Assembly (NCBI GenBank): GCA_017591395.1
Contig: WEDG01005302.1
Coordinates: forward strand, 69,501-133,500
DNA: 64,000 nucleotides
Source: Schistocephalus solidus
Lineage: Eukaryota; Platyhelminthes; Cestoda; Diphyllobothriidea; Diphyllobothriidae
Direction of reading: 5' to 3'
Shown here: positions 47,460 through 61,700 of the stretch, in pieces
Position numbering within the stretch: position 1 is the stretch's first letter
Layout of the letters: the number at the start of each line of letters is the position of its first letter
Notes under the pieces: model-generated
What the model was told of the DNA's origin: nothing
Databases searched by the model: none
Seen by the model: the letters and a program-made list of their open reading frames with translations, nothing else
Program-made: the position numbers and the translations under genes

Positions 47460-50400
47460 AATCCTCTGCTAGGCACGGTTAATTAGTTAATCGTTTTTGT
47501 ACGCATTCCAAAGTCTGTCGACGAGCTAGGGGACCAGTTTCAAACTTTTGCGCATTATATTTTATATTTTTCCATCTAATATTCTGTCTTCTTATTAAAT
47601 ATTTTGTGATGTCCGTATTTAAATACAAACTTCTGAATTTATAAACATATAATGGTGTTTAGGCTTCATCTGAAATAATTTATTAGGCAAACACCTGAGA
47701 AAATGCTTGATTTTTATTCGCTTTGAAATATTAATATGTGTAAATCAGTCAGCCCATCATGCTGAACATGGAAAATAGTAATATCTCACAACTCCGTAAA
47801 TAATTAACAATTAGCAATGAAATGGTTGCAACAGGAAGCATCTACAATGTTTGACATAGTGTCATCTGTCGAGGCGCTTTTAACTGCTGCGCAAAACAAA
47901 TATTTGAACGCGCTCAAATGTTTTTATATGAGAACGCTGAAATAAAAAATTGCAGTCCAACAACAGTTTTACTGTTTCTCTACCCCATGTTATCTTCCTT
48001 TGTCTGTAACAACGTTATTCCGGGGATGGATGAATTACTTCGACTTCAGGCGTCGCAGGCTGCTTGATTAAAATTTCCTCAGTGCTTTTCTAGTTACTGA
48101 AACTGAGCCTCCTTAACGTTTTTTTTAGAAAAATTCAACTCATTCCCCATGCCATTTATGGGCAAGGCATCGCGTGATGCTATAGTTGAGTCTACCTAAC
48201 CTGATAGAATTGGAATTTTCTTATTCCAGTGCTTTTTCAGATTTATTTGTCCATTATTCATATTTTTTCGAAAAATGTTTTAAAACACAGGCACTCAATG
48301 ACAACTTAGGTGCTTTTAGCCCAGTTTTATTAACTCAATAAGATGAGGTATCTCAACTATCAATATAAATCGGAAAGCTTATCATAAAATAGCCTGTTGG
48401 CTTCCAGTCGACCGTAGGAGAATAATAAAATAGTTGTTTAAATGACCAGTTAATCACTCGTGTATCAGTACTTCGTCAACTCTAAGCTAAAATTTTGACC
48501 TAATTAGCTGTATAGGAATCCCTGGATATCAAGTTCTCTTTGTAAAATATATGAAGTCGATCTATCTTTTCGATTCAGCTAATTTATTTATCCTGGTAAA
48601 ATGAGCACTAACCTTTACGCCAAAACTTACTTTCCATCATCTTCTGTTTGACTTCGGGGATTTTGATCGGTGTTATTTCAGTTTTGCTTGGGAATCTTGA
48701 TATTTTTGTACAGTCATCATTGGAAGTTAATGGAAATTGAGTTCGCTAAAACGAGACACCTTAATCATATATATTAAAGCATATATTTTGCAAACAACCT
48801 TAACAACCCTCTTTGTATCACTGGCCAGGACCATACTGATTATTATAACAGTCAACAAAATTCAGTCATCTCCTGTTTAAAGTTTATGATAGAAGGTGAA
48901 ATGAGGCAGGAAAGTTCATCCTTTTATGTTCTCATTTGTAACTAATCAGATGGGCATCGAGGAAACTGGAACAGATTTTGTAACAGTTTAATTATGACAC
49001 CAACCATCCGCTCCAAAACAGACGAACCTGAAAGCCAAGGTGATGAACGTTAACACATCAGGGAATGAAGGTTAAAATCAAACGGCCCTGGAAGTACTTT
49101 ACGGACAAAGGTTTGATGATGATGGCATTCTTTGATTGGATTCGAATGCCTAAAACGAAGAAGAATGAAGATCCCAGTCAACTGAAGTCCAAGCGGAGGA
49201 TTACTCAGACGAACGGAGTATCAGATACCGGGGCTGGATTCTTCACGCCACTCGTAATAGAAGTCGTCCACAGGCGTCATATACCAATCCACTGACAATT
49301 CATCCGACTAGAAGGCCATATCAATAAACTTAAGTAGTCATCCGTGATTTATCGCTTCAGTCTAGCGGTGATGGAAGTAATTATGCCCAGAAAACCAGAG
49401 CAACAGCCGCAAACGTAATTACAGGAACACTAGTTTGCAGACGAAAACCAGTGCTTCACAGCTGAAAAATATCTTGGACGGTAGGGTCTTCGGGATTGTT
49501 ACCGATATGATAGTCATACAGGGGGCGAATACAAGGAGCCTCAACTGCGCTGTCAAACATTAGAAAAAATTGCATAGTAACAAACCGTTCTAGCGTCAGA
49601 ACTAGACTCGCGATAGTGAGGATGTCAAACTGTCGAAATCTCTAAATCTTCTCACGGTCGGTGAGCACAGGCAGGCACAAATCACAGTGCAACTGGGCCT
49701 GTCTTACACCAAGAATAATTACTGACGATCTGCAGACCAGGAAGAATGCACATGTTGCCCATGTGACATATACTGAAAGCTGGGCACACAACTCTTCAAG
49801 CTCTGAGGATCGATAGTCGACATAACTACTCCAATCGGCAAAACAGAGGTAAAGCTCCCCAGTCGAACATCTCGCTTTCCGTTCATAACTCTCTGCATTC
49901 TATTCCACCCTCAGAATAAATACCAGCTGCGTCGTCTGAGGCCTTGGAACAAGTATCTAGAATTGAATAGCTGCGGTTGAGTGGAATTAATCATATCGCA
50001 TCATCGTATCAACGTCATTATCCGTAACAATTACGCGCAACAGGCAAACTCGAATGCTGCTGGGAAGCTAATAAAGCTAACAGCCATCCGTTGTAGGTAT
50101 TCATTGTGAGGTTAAAAATATGACGTTGCATGACTATAAGTTCGGAGCACGCAAGCCTAGCTCGAGGCATAGGTTCGTTTGGTTTTACGTTAAAAGTTTT
50201 CAGACCTTGAAAATTCGGACGGTAACAGGGAGAAAGTCATTTGTGGCAATGTATGACACAGCTGTCACTGTAGTACTCATAATAGGCTTCATCGTTTTCC
50301 TCGAATAGCTTGGCGATAAAATGACTATCTTCCGTCAGTTTCGACCTTTGAGGTCGGCTTCGTGCCGGTAGCCAAACAAACTTAGCCCATTTTCCTAGTT

Positions 50401-53400
50401 GAGTAGGCGGATAAAGCATAATTGCGTGACCTAATCTGAGCTTTCTGGGCAGATGCATTGTCATCGATCCAGTCAGTGTGACGAAACTAGATAAATATGA
50501 GAAATTTGTCGGCTGCATCTCTGACGTAACATCTGTGCAGACCAGCGATCACTGTTTGCAACTTCGACTTAGCCTTTAGATCAAGAACAGATTTTTTCTG
50601 ATTTGAACACTATCATAATTGAGCTTTCCTAAAGTTACCATGACCACGCATCTAACATGCTGCATTTTAAACAAAGGTAAAAGATAAAAATGTGGAGCGA
50701 GAACGTGAACTAACCCATACGTGTTACCGTTTTTGTTCCCGTTCGGTGATTAACGGGCATGCACCTAGCAAATGAAACTTGTTCATGAAGAGGAAAGTAG
50801 TCCGATGGCCTGAACTACAGTCATTCGAGCACAAGGTCAGTCAGCGAAGTTCAATTTTAGTTCACAACTGTCAGGCGAAGTCACAAGGTGAAGAGTGACT
50901 ATTTACATGGATAGCTAAATATACAGCTGCCCCAATCTCTGTATTCCCCTACATAACTACTTAGTCGATAAGGCCGAGGGTCTTTTGCAGCCAAAGCTGG
51001 AAGTTGTGAATGGAATATTTAAGTTTTTGGCACGCTGAATATGGCAAAACTTCAGATAAGTACTCTTCCAACCGTATTTACTTTATTTTATTAAATCGCA
51101 AAAGTAATTATGGGTACCGAAGTTTGAGATCAAGCTTTTAGTTCAGAAATAGTAGCTTAGTCTACTAGAAAAAGCGTGCGCCATGAAAACCGAAATGAAG
51201 TCGACCTTCGAGCTAAACGTGGATGTTGCGCACTCATAGTCGAGGTGCATCAAATTCTTGAATTCACCATGACTATCAACGTTTTGCGGCTGTATATTCG
51301 CTTACATTCGCATTTTTACGCTAGGGAGATATTTGCGAGATAATGAGTTTGAATTGGATGCCCAAAAAGGGTTCTTTGTTACTGCAAGGCGTCAAAACCA
51401 CCATCATCCCTCGCGATCGCAGCATATTCGATCTTGTGACCCAAGACGTTGCTTACTGCGACCCTTTTGTTTAACACTGATTTAACGCACTTCGCACGCC
51501 TATCAATTGACCTCCACCGAGGAATACACTCTCATTATAAGTTGCCATCAGCAAGAATACGTAGACACATTCGAAAAGTACAGAGCCAACTTGCTTCAAC
51601 AGTGCAACAGGGCAGAAGATATATAATCGTTAGAATTTATTTTGCTCGCAAAACCATTGGAAGCTTGCTAACGCGTTCATGCTTCCACCAGGATTTTTTT
51701 GATAGCCCCAAAGATCCGCTTGTCTTACGGACAAGCCCAGCCTGTCCTTCCGGACGGCTATGAATTCCCGTTGTGCGTTTTGGAAAAAAAGTAAACAGAC
51801 ATTTCAGGTCGCTACTACCAGGAAACCGTTAATTGAATGAGGATACTGATATTGTCTTAAACGAGACGGTCAAGACCCACCGTAAAATCATACGACCAGC
51901 AAAGTCGATCACCTATAGAGGCCCGTGCTCTTCCCCTGAATCGTACGTGCTGTTGAACCGAAGAATTCGGGATGCAGGTAATCGGAAAACCCGAATCAAC
52001 ATAGCCAAGGATGGCAATGAGGCAATTTCAAATGCAAATCAAACACGAGTTCCTAGAGGCTGCCAAGAAGACTCGAGTGCTGGAGCAAGCATTTTAGCCG
52101 TATGATGCTTTGTTACACTCACAATCTCATCACTAGGGACGGAAACATGCATTTAGCGCATTAAGATGACATAAAAACACATTTTATAAAATTTAAAACG
52201 GCCGTATTCATTGCAACTATTCCTATGTCGTACAATGACGGTTGCGTCACCCGCATCTCATTAGTTGTTGCAATAAATATTCGGTGAACTTACTTCCTAA
52301 TCTGTTACTGGATACATACAGGGGTCATCAGAGTGCCCCTCGAGTCCTGAGAAGGCTTTCACATCGTCCTCGCTAACCGTCCACTATCCTATCTATCTTT
52401 CTCCAGCTGAAAACCAATTCGATAATTAATCCTCTACGTCTAGAGATTGCAATTTTGCACCAGTGTTTATATCTCCCTCTTCATCTTCACCGCATTGTTT
52501 TGCACCAAGTGCGTTGCCACTACGCGGTTCCTGCCATAGAAGTCGTATTTGTCTCTGTGATTGTGCCAGGTGGAGGCCCAAACCCATAGGATTTCGTACT
52601 CCAAGGAGTCCGATACCGGATTTTGAATTTCAGCTATTCCTCGTAATTGTCGAGGACTGCACAGTGCCTAGCCATATATTGGGTCAGAGGCAGATTCAGC
52701 TATTCAAAATTAAAGAACGAGGTTAGTTTTTTGATTGGTTATTATACCTTGCACTCTTTTTACCCACGCTTGCAGATCAGGTTTGTAGACCAAATCGATT
52801 TTTCGGACGCATCCGCAGGAATTTTGATTTTGTAGTCGGTCACGTCCAGGAGGCTTCTAAGGAACTTTTATTGCTCGCAAAGCACCGATAATCACTCAAT
52901 AAATATGTTCGTCCTCGTGTTCTAAGTGATTTTGTGTAAAATTTCATCACAAAAAAGGCAAAAAGCAAAACTCGTTTCAGGTCATTTCATGATCGAATTG
53001 ACTTTTAGGTATTTTATTCATGGAAAGTTTGCCGAAACTCAGTCTGTCGTACCATGATGACGCGCAGCTGCTAATTCACTGGCTTTAAAATATTCACCAT
53101 GTACTGACGTACCCTGGAGTATATTGGTTAGGCGATCGAACCGGTCTCATTTTCTTGAGACTGCTGATAACTCAATCGAGGGATGACCAGAAGAAATAGT
53201 TAAATATGGCAATGAGATCCAATTGCAATAAATTTTTAACAAGGGAATCTTTAGCACATGTTAGGAGAAAAAGTGAGTAACATTTTGTTCAAGGTTCTGA
53301 TCCTTGAATATAATAAGTCTATGTTCCCCAATACAATGAACTGGAAGGCAATGTAAATGTCCCTGAAGACCAAATAGTCATGGCGTTGCCATTTAACAAC

Positions 53401-56400
53401 TAAAAGGATAATTATATTTTAATTTAAAACAGGAGCCAGATTGCAATGATTCCTGACGAGCGTGATCACTACAGAACTATAACTTATATGAGATTGGAGA
53501 CACTGTTTTTATAGATTTGATTTTTATAGTTTGGGAGGTAAGGACTTAGGATGACACGTTAAACTAGCTTGTACAGCCACGTCATTTAATTGTCGTATAC
53601 ATTTCTTGTGTATAGTTAAAAAATGAAAGGTTTGACGGGGAAAAAGATAAGTGATACGCAATTCTTACTTATTCAAAATAACTGCACTCCCCAAAGGCCC
53701 GACAACTGTCGCTCAGAAATAACGAGAATTTTCGCCAATTGCGAAGTCTGAGTTGTCAAAAATTTCACGACAGACTAAATCATCTGAGTACTATTTGTGG
53801 TAATGCGCTTTGAAGTATAGGCAAGTTGCAGTATCCTACAAAATAGGCAAGAGAGGTTACTACTTATCTCGCACATGACCTCATTAAACTCCCGGAGAAT
53901 TGACGAAAAGGCAGCATGACGAGAGATTTTATGTTTCAATTTGACCTACTGTTTAATAACTCAGATAAATTTGGCAAACTTAGCCTGTCAGTTTTTAAGG
54001 TTAAAAATAAAGGCAGTTAGGTCGGACTGTGGTTAAAGCAGAGACTGCTTGAAGATTTTTTTCTAGAAGAAGAAGCTGTAATCGTTAGAACAAGACGTTT
54101 GTTGGCAAGACGTTCAGCTTCGCACTCGGGCCTAGCATCAGAGACCGTTAAAAAGGGTAATAGATGCACAAGAAGTACAGTATTTATATGACGCAATTGC
54201 TAGCCAACCGAATGTGTACAATAAGTAGTAGCACCTGCTTTCATCGCCAGGTGTCATCAATCGCCATAATTTCATCAATATGAGGCGACGATTACTCCAC
54301 CACTTGGCTGGCTATCCTTGGGACTGCTGGTCACCCGTGCAGCCCTGTGGGTGATGAAATTACAGCGGTAAATGACTCGATTAAACTGCTTCCTAGAACT
54401 CGCCTGTTTAATTCTATCGGCAATCGTTCACAATGTGAAATAACAATTCGTAGTAAGTGTATCAGATAAGTCTTCTGAGTCATTGAAACCTGTTTAGAAT
54501 CACTTGATGTAAAGAAAACTTCTGACTGAGTCCGTCAGTATTGATAGGACGATTAAATTCTAATATTTCCGGGTCACTATGTCGTCCGAGATTCCTCGTA
54601 CTTCTTGACGGAAAAGAAATACCCATAAATGAAGTAAGACGGTTGACCGAGGAAAGGGTATTTACATCGGAGGACACTATTTTTACTATGGTTGGAAAAG
54701 GTGATGAGCTCTCGAAATATTAGCGGGAACTTCCTATAAAAATTATGAATACATTTCGTGAAGTACAAGATCAATTGACTGTTCCTTGCTTATCGTTCTG
54801 TAAAGCCATTATAGCAGGCAAAAGAGGTTTGAAAGATGGATTCAGTTGCGCATTAACACCTTAAAAACTGGCCATATGGGCGTCAAGCGTTATGCTTTTT
54901 TCTTTAAATGACAGAGTTCTTATTGGTTAAAGCTAAGGACATGTCCACCACCAAGAGAATAGACCAGCCAATAGAAATCATGCACAGCTTCTGATGTGAT
55001 GGAAAACGGACGCAGGTGGACAAAACTCGATGGCAGCTTGGCTAGGTCTCTGAGACTGTGGCATGTCCTACCAATCACAGCGCAGTTAATAGAGAGAAGA
55101 AGGCTTTAATTTTGCACGCGCCTTAGAAAAGACCAGTTAAGGCAGCGCACAAATTGTTTGATCATCATTGAAAATCACATCCATCTGAGGGATTTCAATC
55201 CAATTTCTTACAAAGTAAATGATGAGTGATGGCACGTGAATGAGGAAAAAATATCAAACTGACGTTCTTTAGCGCGGAGATAAAGGCAGGTTCGTTTCAG
55301 TCGGGCACTTTCAAATTTTTAGTAAGACAGCTTGTTCAAGACGTTGATTATCTACGCTCTTGATTAAAAAATTATAAAACTTTTACATTTGAACTTTTTT
55401 AGAGAAGTTTATTGTACTCATATGAAAATTAGATATTAATCGGGAGATTCTAATGTACCCGTTTAAAATTTTATCAGAATTGTTAACTTACCTTAAGGAA
55501 ACTCAAAACCTTTATCTGAAAAGGTTTAAAAAGATTTTCTTTTGACAAACAAATAAAATAAAACCGGAAAACTTACCTTTGCTGATTAACGTTTTTTAGT
55601 AAATTATGCTTTGATCATTCGCAAAATTCACACCATCATATTCCCATTGCTTCCCAGGTATCCTTAAAACGCTAAGACCATAAACGCAATATTTTGTAAA
55701 ATACAAGACAAAATGATACCACAACGAAATAAATACTGCAGATGCTTACGATTTATCATGGTATGTAAAAGGTTAAGTGGTAAAACATGAGGCTTTTGTC
55801 AGGTTTTTGTTTGCTTCATTCAAACAGCCACCTTTGTACTACGTAGTTAGTAAAAAAAGATAGCATTTCATAGATGATGTGGGAACGTCAGCTGAAGAAG
55901 TAATACGATAGGTTGCTTTTATTTATTAAATCTTTTGAAACACCTCAAGAAACGTGAATATTTCTTATAATTTTTATTTGAGTACATTACAGAAATTTAG
56001 TAAACGGTATGTAAAGGGGATGTTAGCAGCGAGGTGTTTACCCATTTTTAATAAATATTTTCACAATTTACTAACTAGATATGATACAATGAGTGTAATT
56101 TTCTTTTGCATAGATTTGAATAAAAATGGACACATGGGTATGTCCAAACGACCGACAATTAGTTTTACGAGCCCGGTAAGATTGAATATTTTTCATCATA
56201 TATATATATATATTTTTTTTTCTGTTCATAAAGTAAACTGCTCTATTAAATCGATTCTGAATAAAGGTTAATCACTTCTGAAATTTTTTTGATCTTTAAT
56301 CTGCTTGGATAATACTTTTCGGAAAATTCACCATAGCCTTATTATTCGATTGCAAAGTATTCGGTTACGTCGAAGATATCTCATCGTTTAAATTTATCTT

Positions 56401-58750
56401 TCAAGTGTTATATTACCAAACGCCATTAGTTCGCACTGACAGCAACTGTAAAATAAATTTGTATGACTTTTAGAAGTCTTTCCTCCACATTGTACAAAGT
56501 GTTTTTGGAATAGCGCATACAGGTTGAATGAAAAACCTCCCTAAGTGACACTTCTATATTTTTCGAAAACTGTCAAATTCTTTTCATAATATGAATTTCC
56601 TTTCCCACTTAACTTTCCTCAGTTTTGCATGTGTCATTCTGACCGATTAAAAATAAAAATTTGATGCCAACAGGATTGTTTTGCAAAATGCCTTTAGGAT
56701 AGCATTGAAAAATAAGGATGCCCGACAGGTGACCTCCCAACAGATATAAGGTTATCTAATGTGACAGATTTTCACTACACACGCATTAGGAGTGAGATAG
56801 CAGTTAAAACTTTAGCTGGTTTATATTTACAACAAAATGAACACGAGCAGTAGAGTTATTAATAATAAAGAAAGAAATTGTTACCTATCTTGAAGAGATC
56901 CGGCTGTTTTTATCTTTTAAAAACACATATGTGCCAACAAATGAAGGAATATGGAAGGCAACATATTTTGGAGTTGCACACAATGAATCGTGACAAGTGA
57001 AAAATTGGACGTACCGTGAATGAATCAGAAACCATTTTTAATCTTGAAACTGCGCCCCATGAAAAATACTGCGACAAATTAACCTGTTGTTTGGGTGATT
57101 TATATCTCCGGATAAAAAAGAACAACATAACCACTTGAGGTATTTGCAGGAACTCCTAACGCGTAGGTTTACGTGTGGAACTTAGAAGAGAATATTTTAC
57201 TTCGCACAGGAGCAGCCATTGCTCTCAATTATTCGCTTATCCGCAGCTTCGTTAAATGTCACCAATGATAGAACACGAAATGGCAGACTTGGAGCCAATT
57301 CACCTGGACATATTAGAAGAGCAAGCAGGCAATCACCGATGACAAGAAAGGTGTTATTCCTCGCCGAATGGAAAGTTTCTCACAACTATGTGGTGCCTGT
57401 CGTAGTCGATGGCATGGATGTAGCAGTAGGCAAATTTACGGAAGATTTTGTCTCGCACAAGAAATAAAAATAGGTGTCTTTAGGGAAATCATGATGACTT
57501 CCATATGTTTAGACATTCCATTTAAATTTTGGTATTTTCGGATGATAAAGTTGCGAACGATTGATGCCTCAGCAGGAAAAATATAACGCACAACCAAGGG
57601 AACGAAACAGTGGTTAATGCTTAAGCAAAAATATACGGTGATCTTAGCACCCCAGGCCCGATCTTAAATAAGTTTGTATTTTATATGTATTATTATTCAC
57701 GCAATAACGACGATGAAACCAACTGAAAGGATACGCGACAATTAAAGGTCTTCAAAGAAACATAAATTTAAAGCTCGATTAAATGCAGGTAAAAGCGTTT
57801 TTTGAAATTCATTAACGCAATTTCGATGACGTCTTTCATAAAATTCAAACAGAACACAAAATTCTTCATAAGTATTTAAACGTGACGCAGTCAACTGGTA
57901 ACACTCCTCGCTATCTGCTGTTAATTCAAATCCTTTTGCTAGAAACTTCGCTTAAAATAAAATTGGCATTTTAATATCATTTAAGGTATATGTTATATGT
58001 CAAAATACTCAAATATTTCCATTACATAAGTAAGGCTAGAAAAACGCGTCAATATGAACAAATGACACGCATTTTACTACATTAAAACAGTATTGGCTAA
58101 AAGTATCCGAGATGTATTCGGAAAAAAAAGAAATGGTTAAGGTCACCTTTCTTAAGCTACAAACTACTTTTTGGAGCGTTTGCTTTTTCAATGCATATGT
58201 ATAATCGTAAAATTCAAAAGAAAATCATAGTTCCCATTTTGGGCCGTCTTTCAATTTGCCCTATAAAAACCCCACTTTAGTTTATGAAAAACCGAGATGT
58301 AAAAAAAGGTTTATGTGAAATGTAAGTATTCTCCATGGTTTTACCAGGGCATGAGCGTTATTCTAACCAATATCTAACTTACAGAACCAATCTTTCAGAC
58401 TTGGGGTTGTGTTATAGTAGACTGATGACCGCAAGTTAGCCAAATCCCACTGATCTTGGGGGTCCTATCTCAACCAAATATTGATACCTTGCCTTAATAC
58501 ACATTATGCATATGATCTAGATTGAGATTTTAGTCAAAATTGAATGGGTCTTTTTCGATTTCAATCAAATCAAATTGACTCTTAGTACTTCCACATGATA
58601 CTTGCATAGCTAATTGAGATTTCAACAAACCAAAGAGGACCATCATTCAGAATTTCTTTTTGGAAAGCTTATGACGTATGTCTTGCGCATTATCATTTTC
58701 GTATGATTAAACTTACGTGATCAAGAAAATAAATATAATTTTTAAGATTG
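47460..58750. other. AT-rich, gene-poor stretch
   Basis: No coding exon or transposon domain was recognised over 11 kb. Likely upstream or intronic sequence of the Rab-effector gene. The only simple repeat noted is a (TA)n tract followed by a T-run at 56199-56220. Confidence 0.5.
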
Positions 58751-58757
58751 GGTACAG

Positions 58758-61700
58758 GATGGTCAACATTCTCCTCTGCAAACCAGTGGAATGCCAATAT
58801 GAGACTTTCGAATGAAGAGCTCGACCATATATCTCAAGTTCTACAGAGAAGTGAGGTCATAAATGAACGTGAAAATCACCGAATTGAGTACGTTTGCCAG
58901 CGTTATTTCTATATCACTAGAATCCAGCTATCCGTATACATATTATTATTCCTTACATTTTTCACGTAAAAACGTTTTGTTATTTAATTCTTTTCAATTT
59001 TGTACAAAATATTCGGCCAAAGTGGAAGCGTTAATATTAGATCACAATAAACGTTTGTGTACTCTTCTTAAATACCCAAATGGTTATACCCATTGGTCAT
59101 TTAAAGTCGAATTTATTCTGTTATTTAATGTTATACACAAAATGCAAACTTGAAATATGAATTTTCCATCGAAAGATGGTCAACTGACTATGGAAAAAGC
59201 CTTACCTAACGTTCAACCTTGATTTTGGGATATGCATTATGTTACCGTTTCTCCAAGTTTTACCCGTGTTTACCGATATACTTGCAGGGGCATTCACGAA
59301 CAAAGTAAACTCAAACCTTCGTCTGAGCAAGCAGACAGGGGCAAACTTGTATCAAGCACAAGCAAACTAACAAAATTATTTCAATGAGAGCGTTTAACAG
59401 GTTTGAACGTTTGCGCCCGGGCAATTACTCTAAGGAAGCAAACATGCTGTGAGGCTAAGGATGTACTTTTACTACCCTCAAGCCTACATTTGATGTGCTT
59501 AGGGACGAAACAACCGATTACTGTCATACTGGTTTATATTTATCCTCAATAGAGCAGTGGTATTTCAGTAAATGGAAAAAACCGGCTCAGAAAATTAGTT
59601 ATTTATGATAGAAGAGGAGATTAAAAATAGCACGCACGTACTTTTTAGACTAAACCCACATAATTAGTTCTTCCATTTTCTTCGAATAATTTGAAACATA
59701 ATTTTCAGCCTTTATACAAAATTTATTAGCATAAGGTTTCTTAAACCTCAGGCATGAAGGAAGATTTCCTACTGATGCTTATTAAGCCTCATAAAGATGA
59801 ATACGGAAGGTCGTATAAGATTGAAATTTCTTCGAAAAGCAATTTTGAAATACATCATTTCTGGAAAGTTATCATGTCTTTTATTTCCATAACTTAATTA
59901 CATGCATTAGCATTCCCCGAGAGAAACAAAAAGAACACTTCTGACAGGGAATTGCGGTAAGACAGAAAAAAATATGATGAAAAAATAGCAGTTTAAAATC
60001 AGTTGTAGACAACTGTCCACCTGGCTACGAAGCAAATATCTCTAAACCCAATTTTTATTGTTTTGGGCATATGAAATCAATGAGTTGATTTTTGAATAAG
60101 ATGTTGTCGGCACCTTTAAAGAAGGTGCAATAATTGAGGGCGGAACAAGTGCAAAAGGCATCTCATGAGATTAGAATTACTGTGGCGTTATTGAAATTAC
60201 TCTGAAGAAAATGAGTCCTGTGGGAATTTTCACCAACTCTTTTTCGTTAATTTTTCATGCTTTTCCCCAGGCCATCTTCAGACGTGCTGTAAATGTGAAC
60301 AAAACTGTAAAAATATAAACATACTTGCAAACATCGGTATCTGAGCAATTTAATGTGCTTAATTCAAAAGGTTTGTTTTGTTCTTGTCGTTTCGAAATGC
60401 TTGGTTTTATCTTCATGCTCATAGCGTTTAGTAAAAAAAATATCCATCAGGATTTTGAATGAATGACAGATTTATTAGGCCATACACTGCTTAAGCTGTT
60501 TCGCATTTACTATCTCAGCCTTTGAGCGTGAAGACTGCTGGCGTTACGTACCATCACATCGATGAAGGATGCTTGTAATTCTGTGTCTTCTTCGGGTAGG
60601 CTTATTGGAAGGTCGTTTACGCTCGCATTTTATTAATTCGGTGTGATTATTCTGTCGAAGTATCTAGGTCTTTATACACCGCATAAAAGTCTAGATGCTT
60701 ATAGACAGAGTTGGCATCTGAATACCATGTCCCAAGCGTGAGTCGTTCTGCTTTTTAATGTGCCTTGCCCTAAGAAGGTCACTCATTGAAGTTCAAAATA
60801 TAGCCATTTTCTCTTATATGGGTTACAAGTTGCGATCATATAAAGACCAACTAGTTCCACCAGTCATTCAAAATTCCAATCAATGTTTGTCATTAAACAT
60901 TCTGACAATAGAAAACAAATCAAGCTCTTCAAAATGTCATCAACAAGTCAAATCTGTTCCTATGGGCAACTTCAATTTCTTAGATTATCATCCCGGAACT
61001 GTTAACTATGCAAATCGAAAATTGATGTTACTTTATCATTGCTGCCAATACGTCCTTGCTGTGGGCTGAGATCACGTTCTGATTGACTGTCAGCTTTTCC
61101 CTTTTTCTTTGAGATTTGTATGCGTGTGTCGAATATTTGTGAGATAAGGTTGTTGAATTACACAAAAACGCATTTCCTTCAAATTATTTTTCTTGCAATG
61201 CCATCTACTAATACATTGAAATTACTTTATGGAACTGTCTTTTTTACTCATCAGAGCAAGGATTTTTCTTCGGCAAATACTCATTTATGCAGTCTGATTA
61301 GTATTTATAGCATATATACTGCAATTGGTTTATCCTATTAAATACTAGAAGAAATTCGGAAATATTTCCGAATAAAAGTTTTTAGTTGGTTATAAAGTTG
61401 ATTGTCGTGTTATACAATCCTTAGATATTTCCTTCCCGCCAGAATGCAGAATGTTGACTTAGATTCCTTCCAACCACTTGCAAAAATAACTCTCAACAAA
61501 AATTAATACATCAGTGGTAGAAGATGTCTATTCATACAACACAATATCTTTCCATTTATTAACGTTAATTATGAAGCAATAAATATGGTCAATTTCACTG
61601 CGAAATGCTTCGAGTCCTATATGCCGTTTTCTAAGGAGCAGAGAGAACTGTCTTATTCTTTTTAAGAGAGCAGTATGCAACTTTTATTGAGAAAACCCTG

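Noticed and set aside
54541..54723. Open frame with GKEIPINEVRRLTEERVF
   Set aside because: Looks protein-like, but no flanking splice signals in phase and no family recognised.
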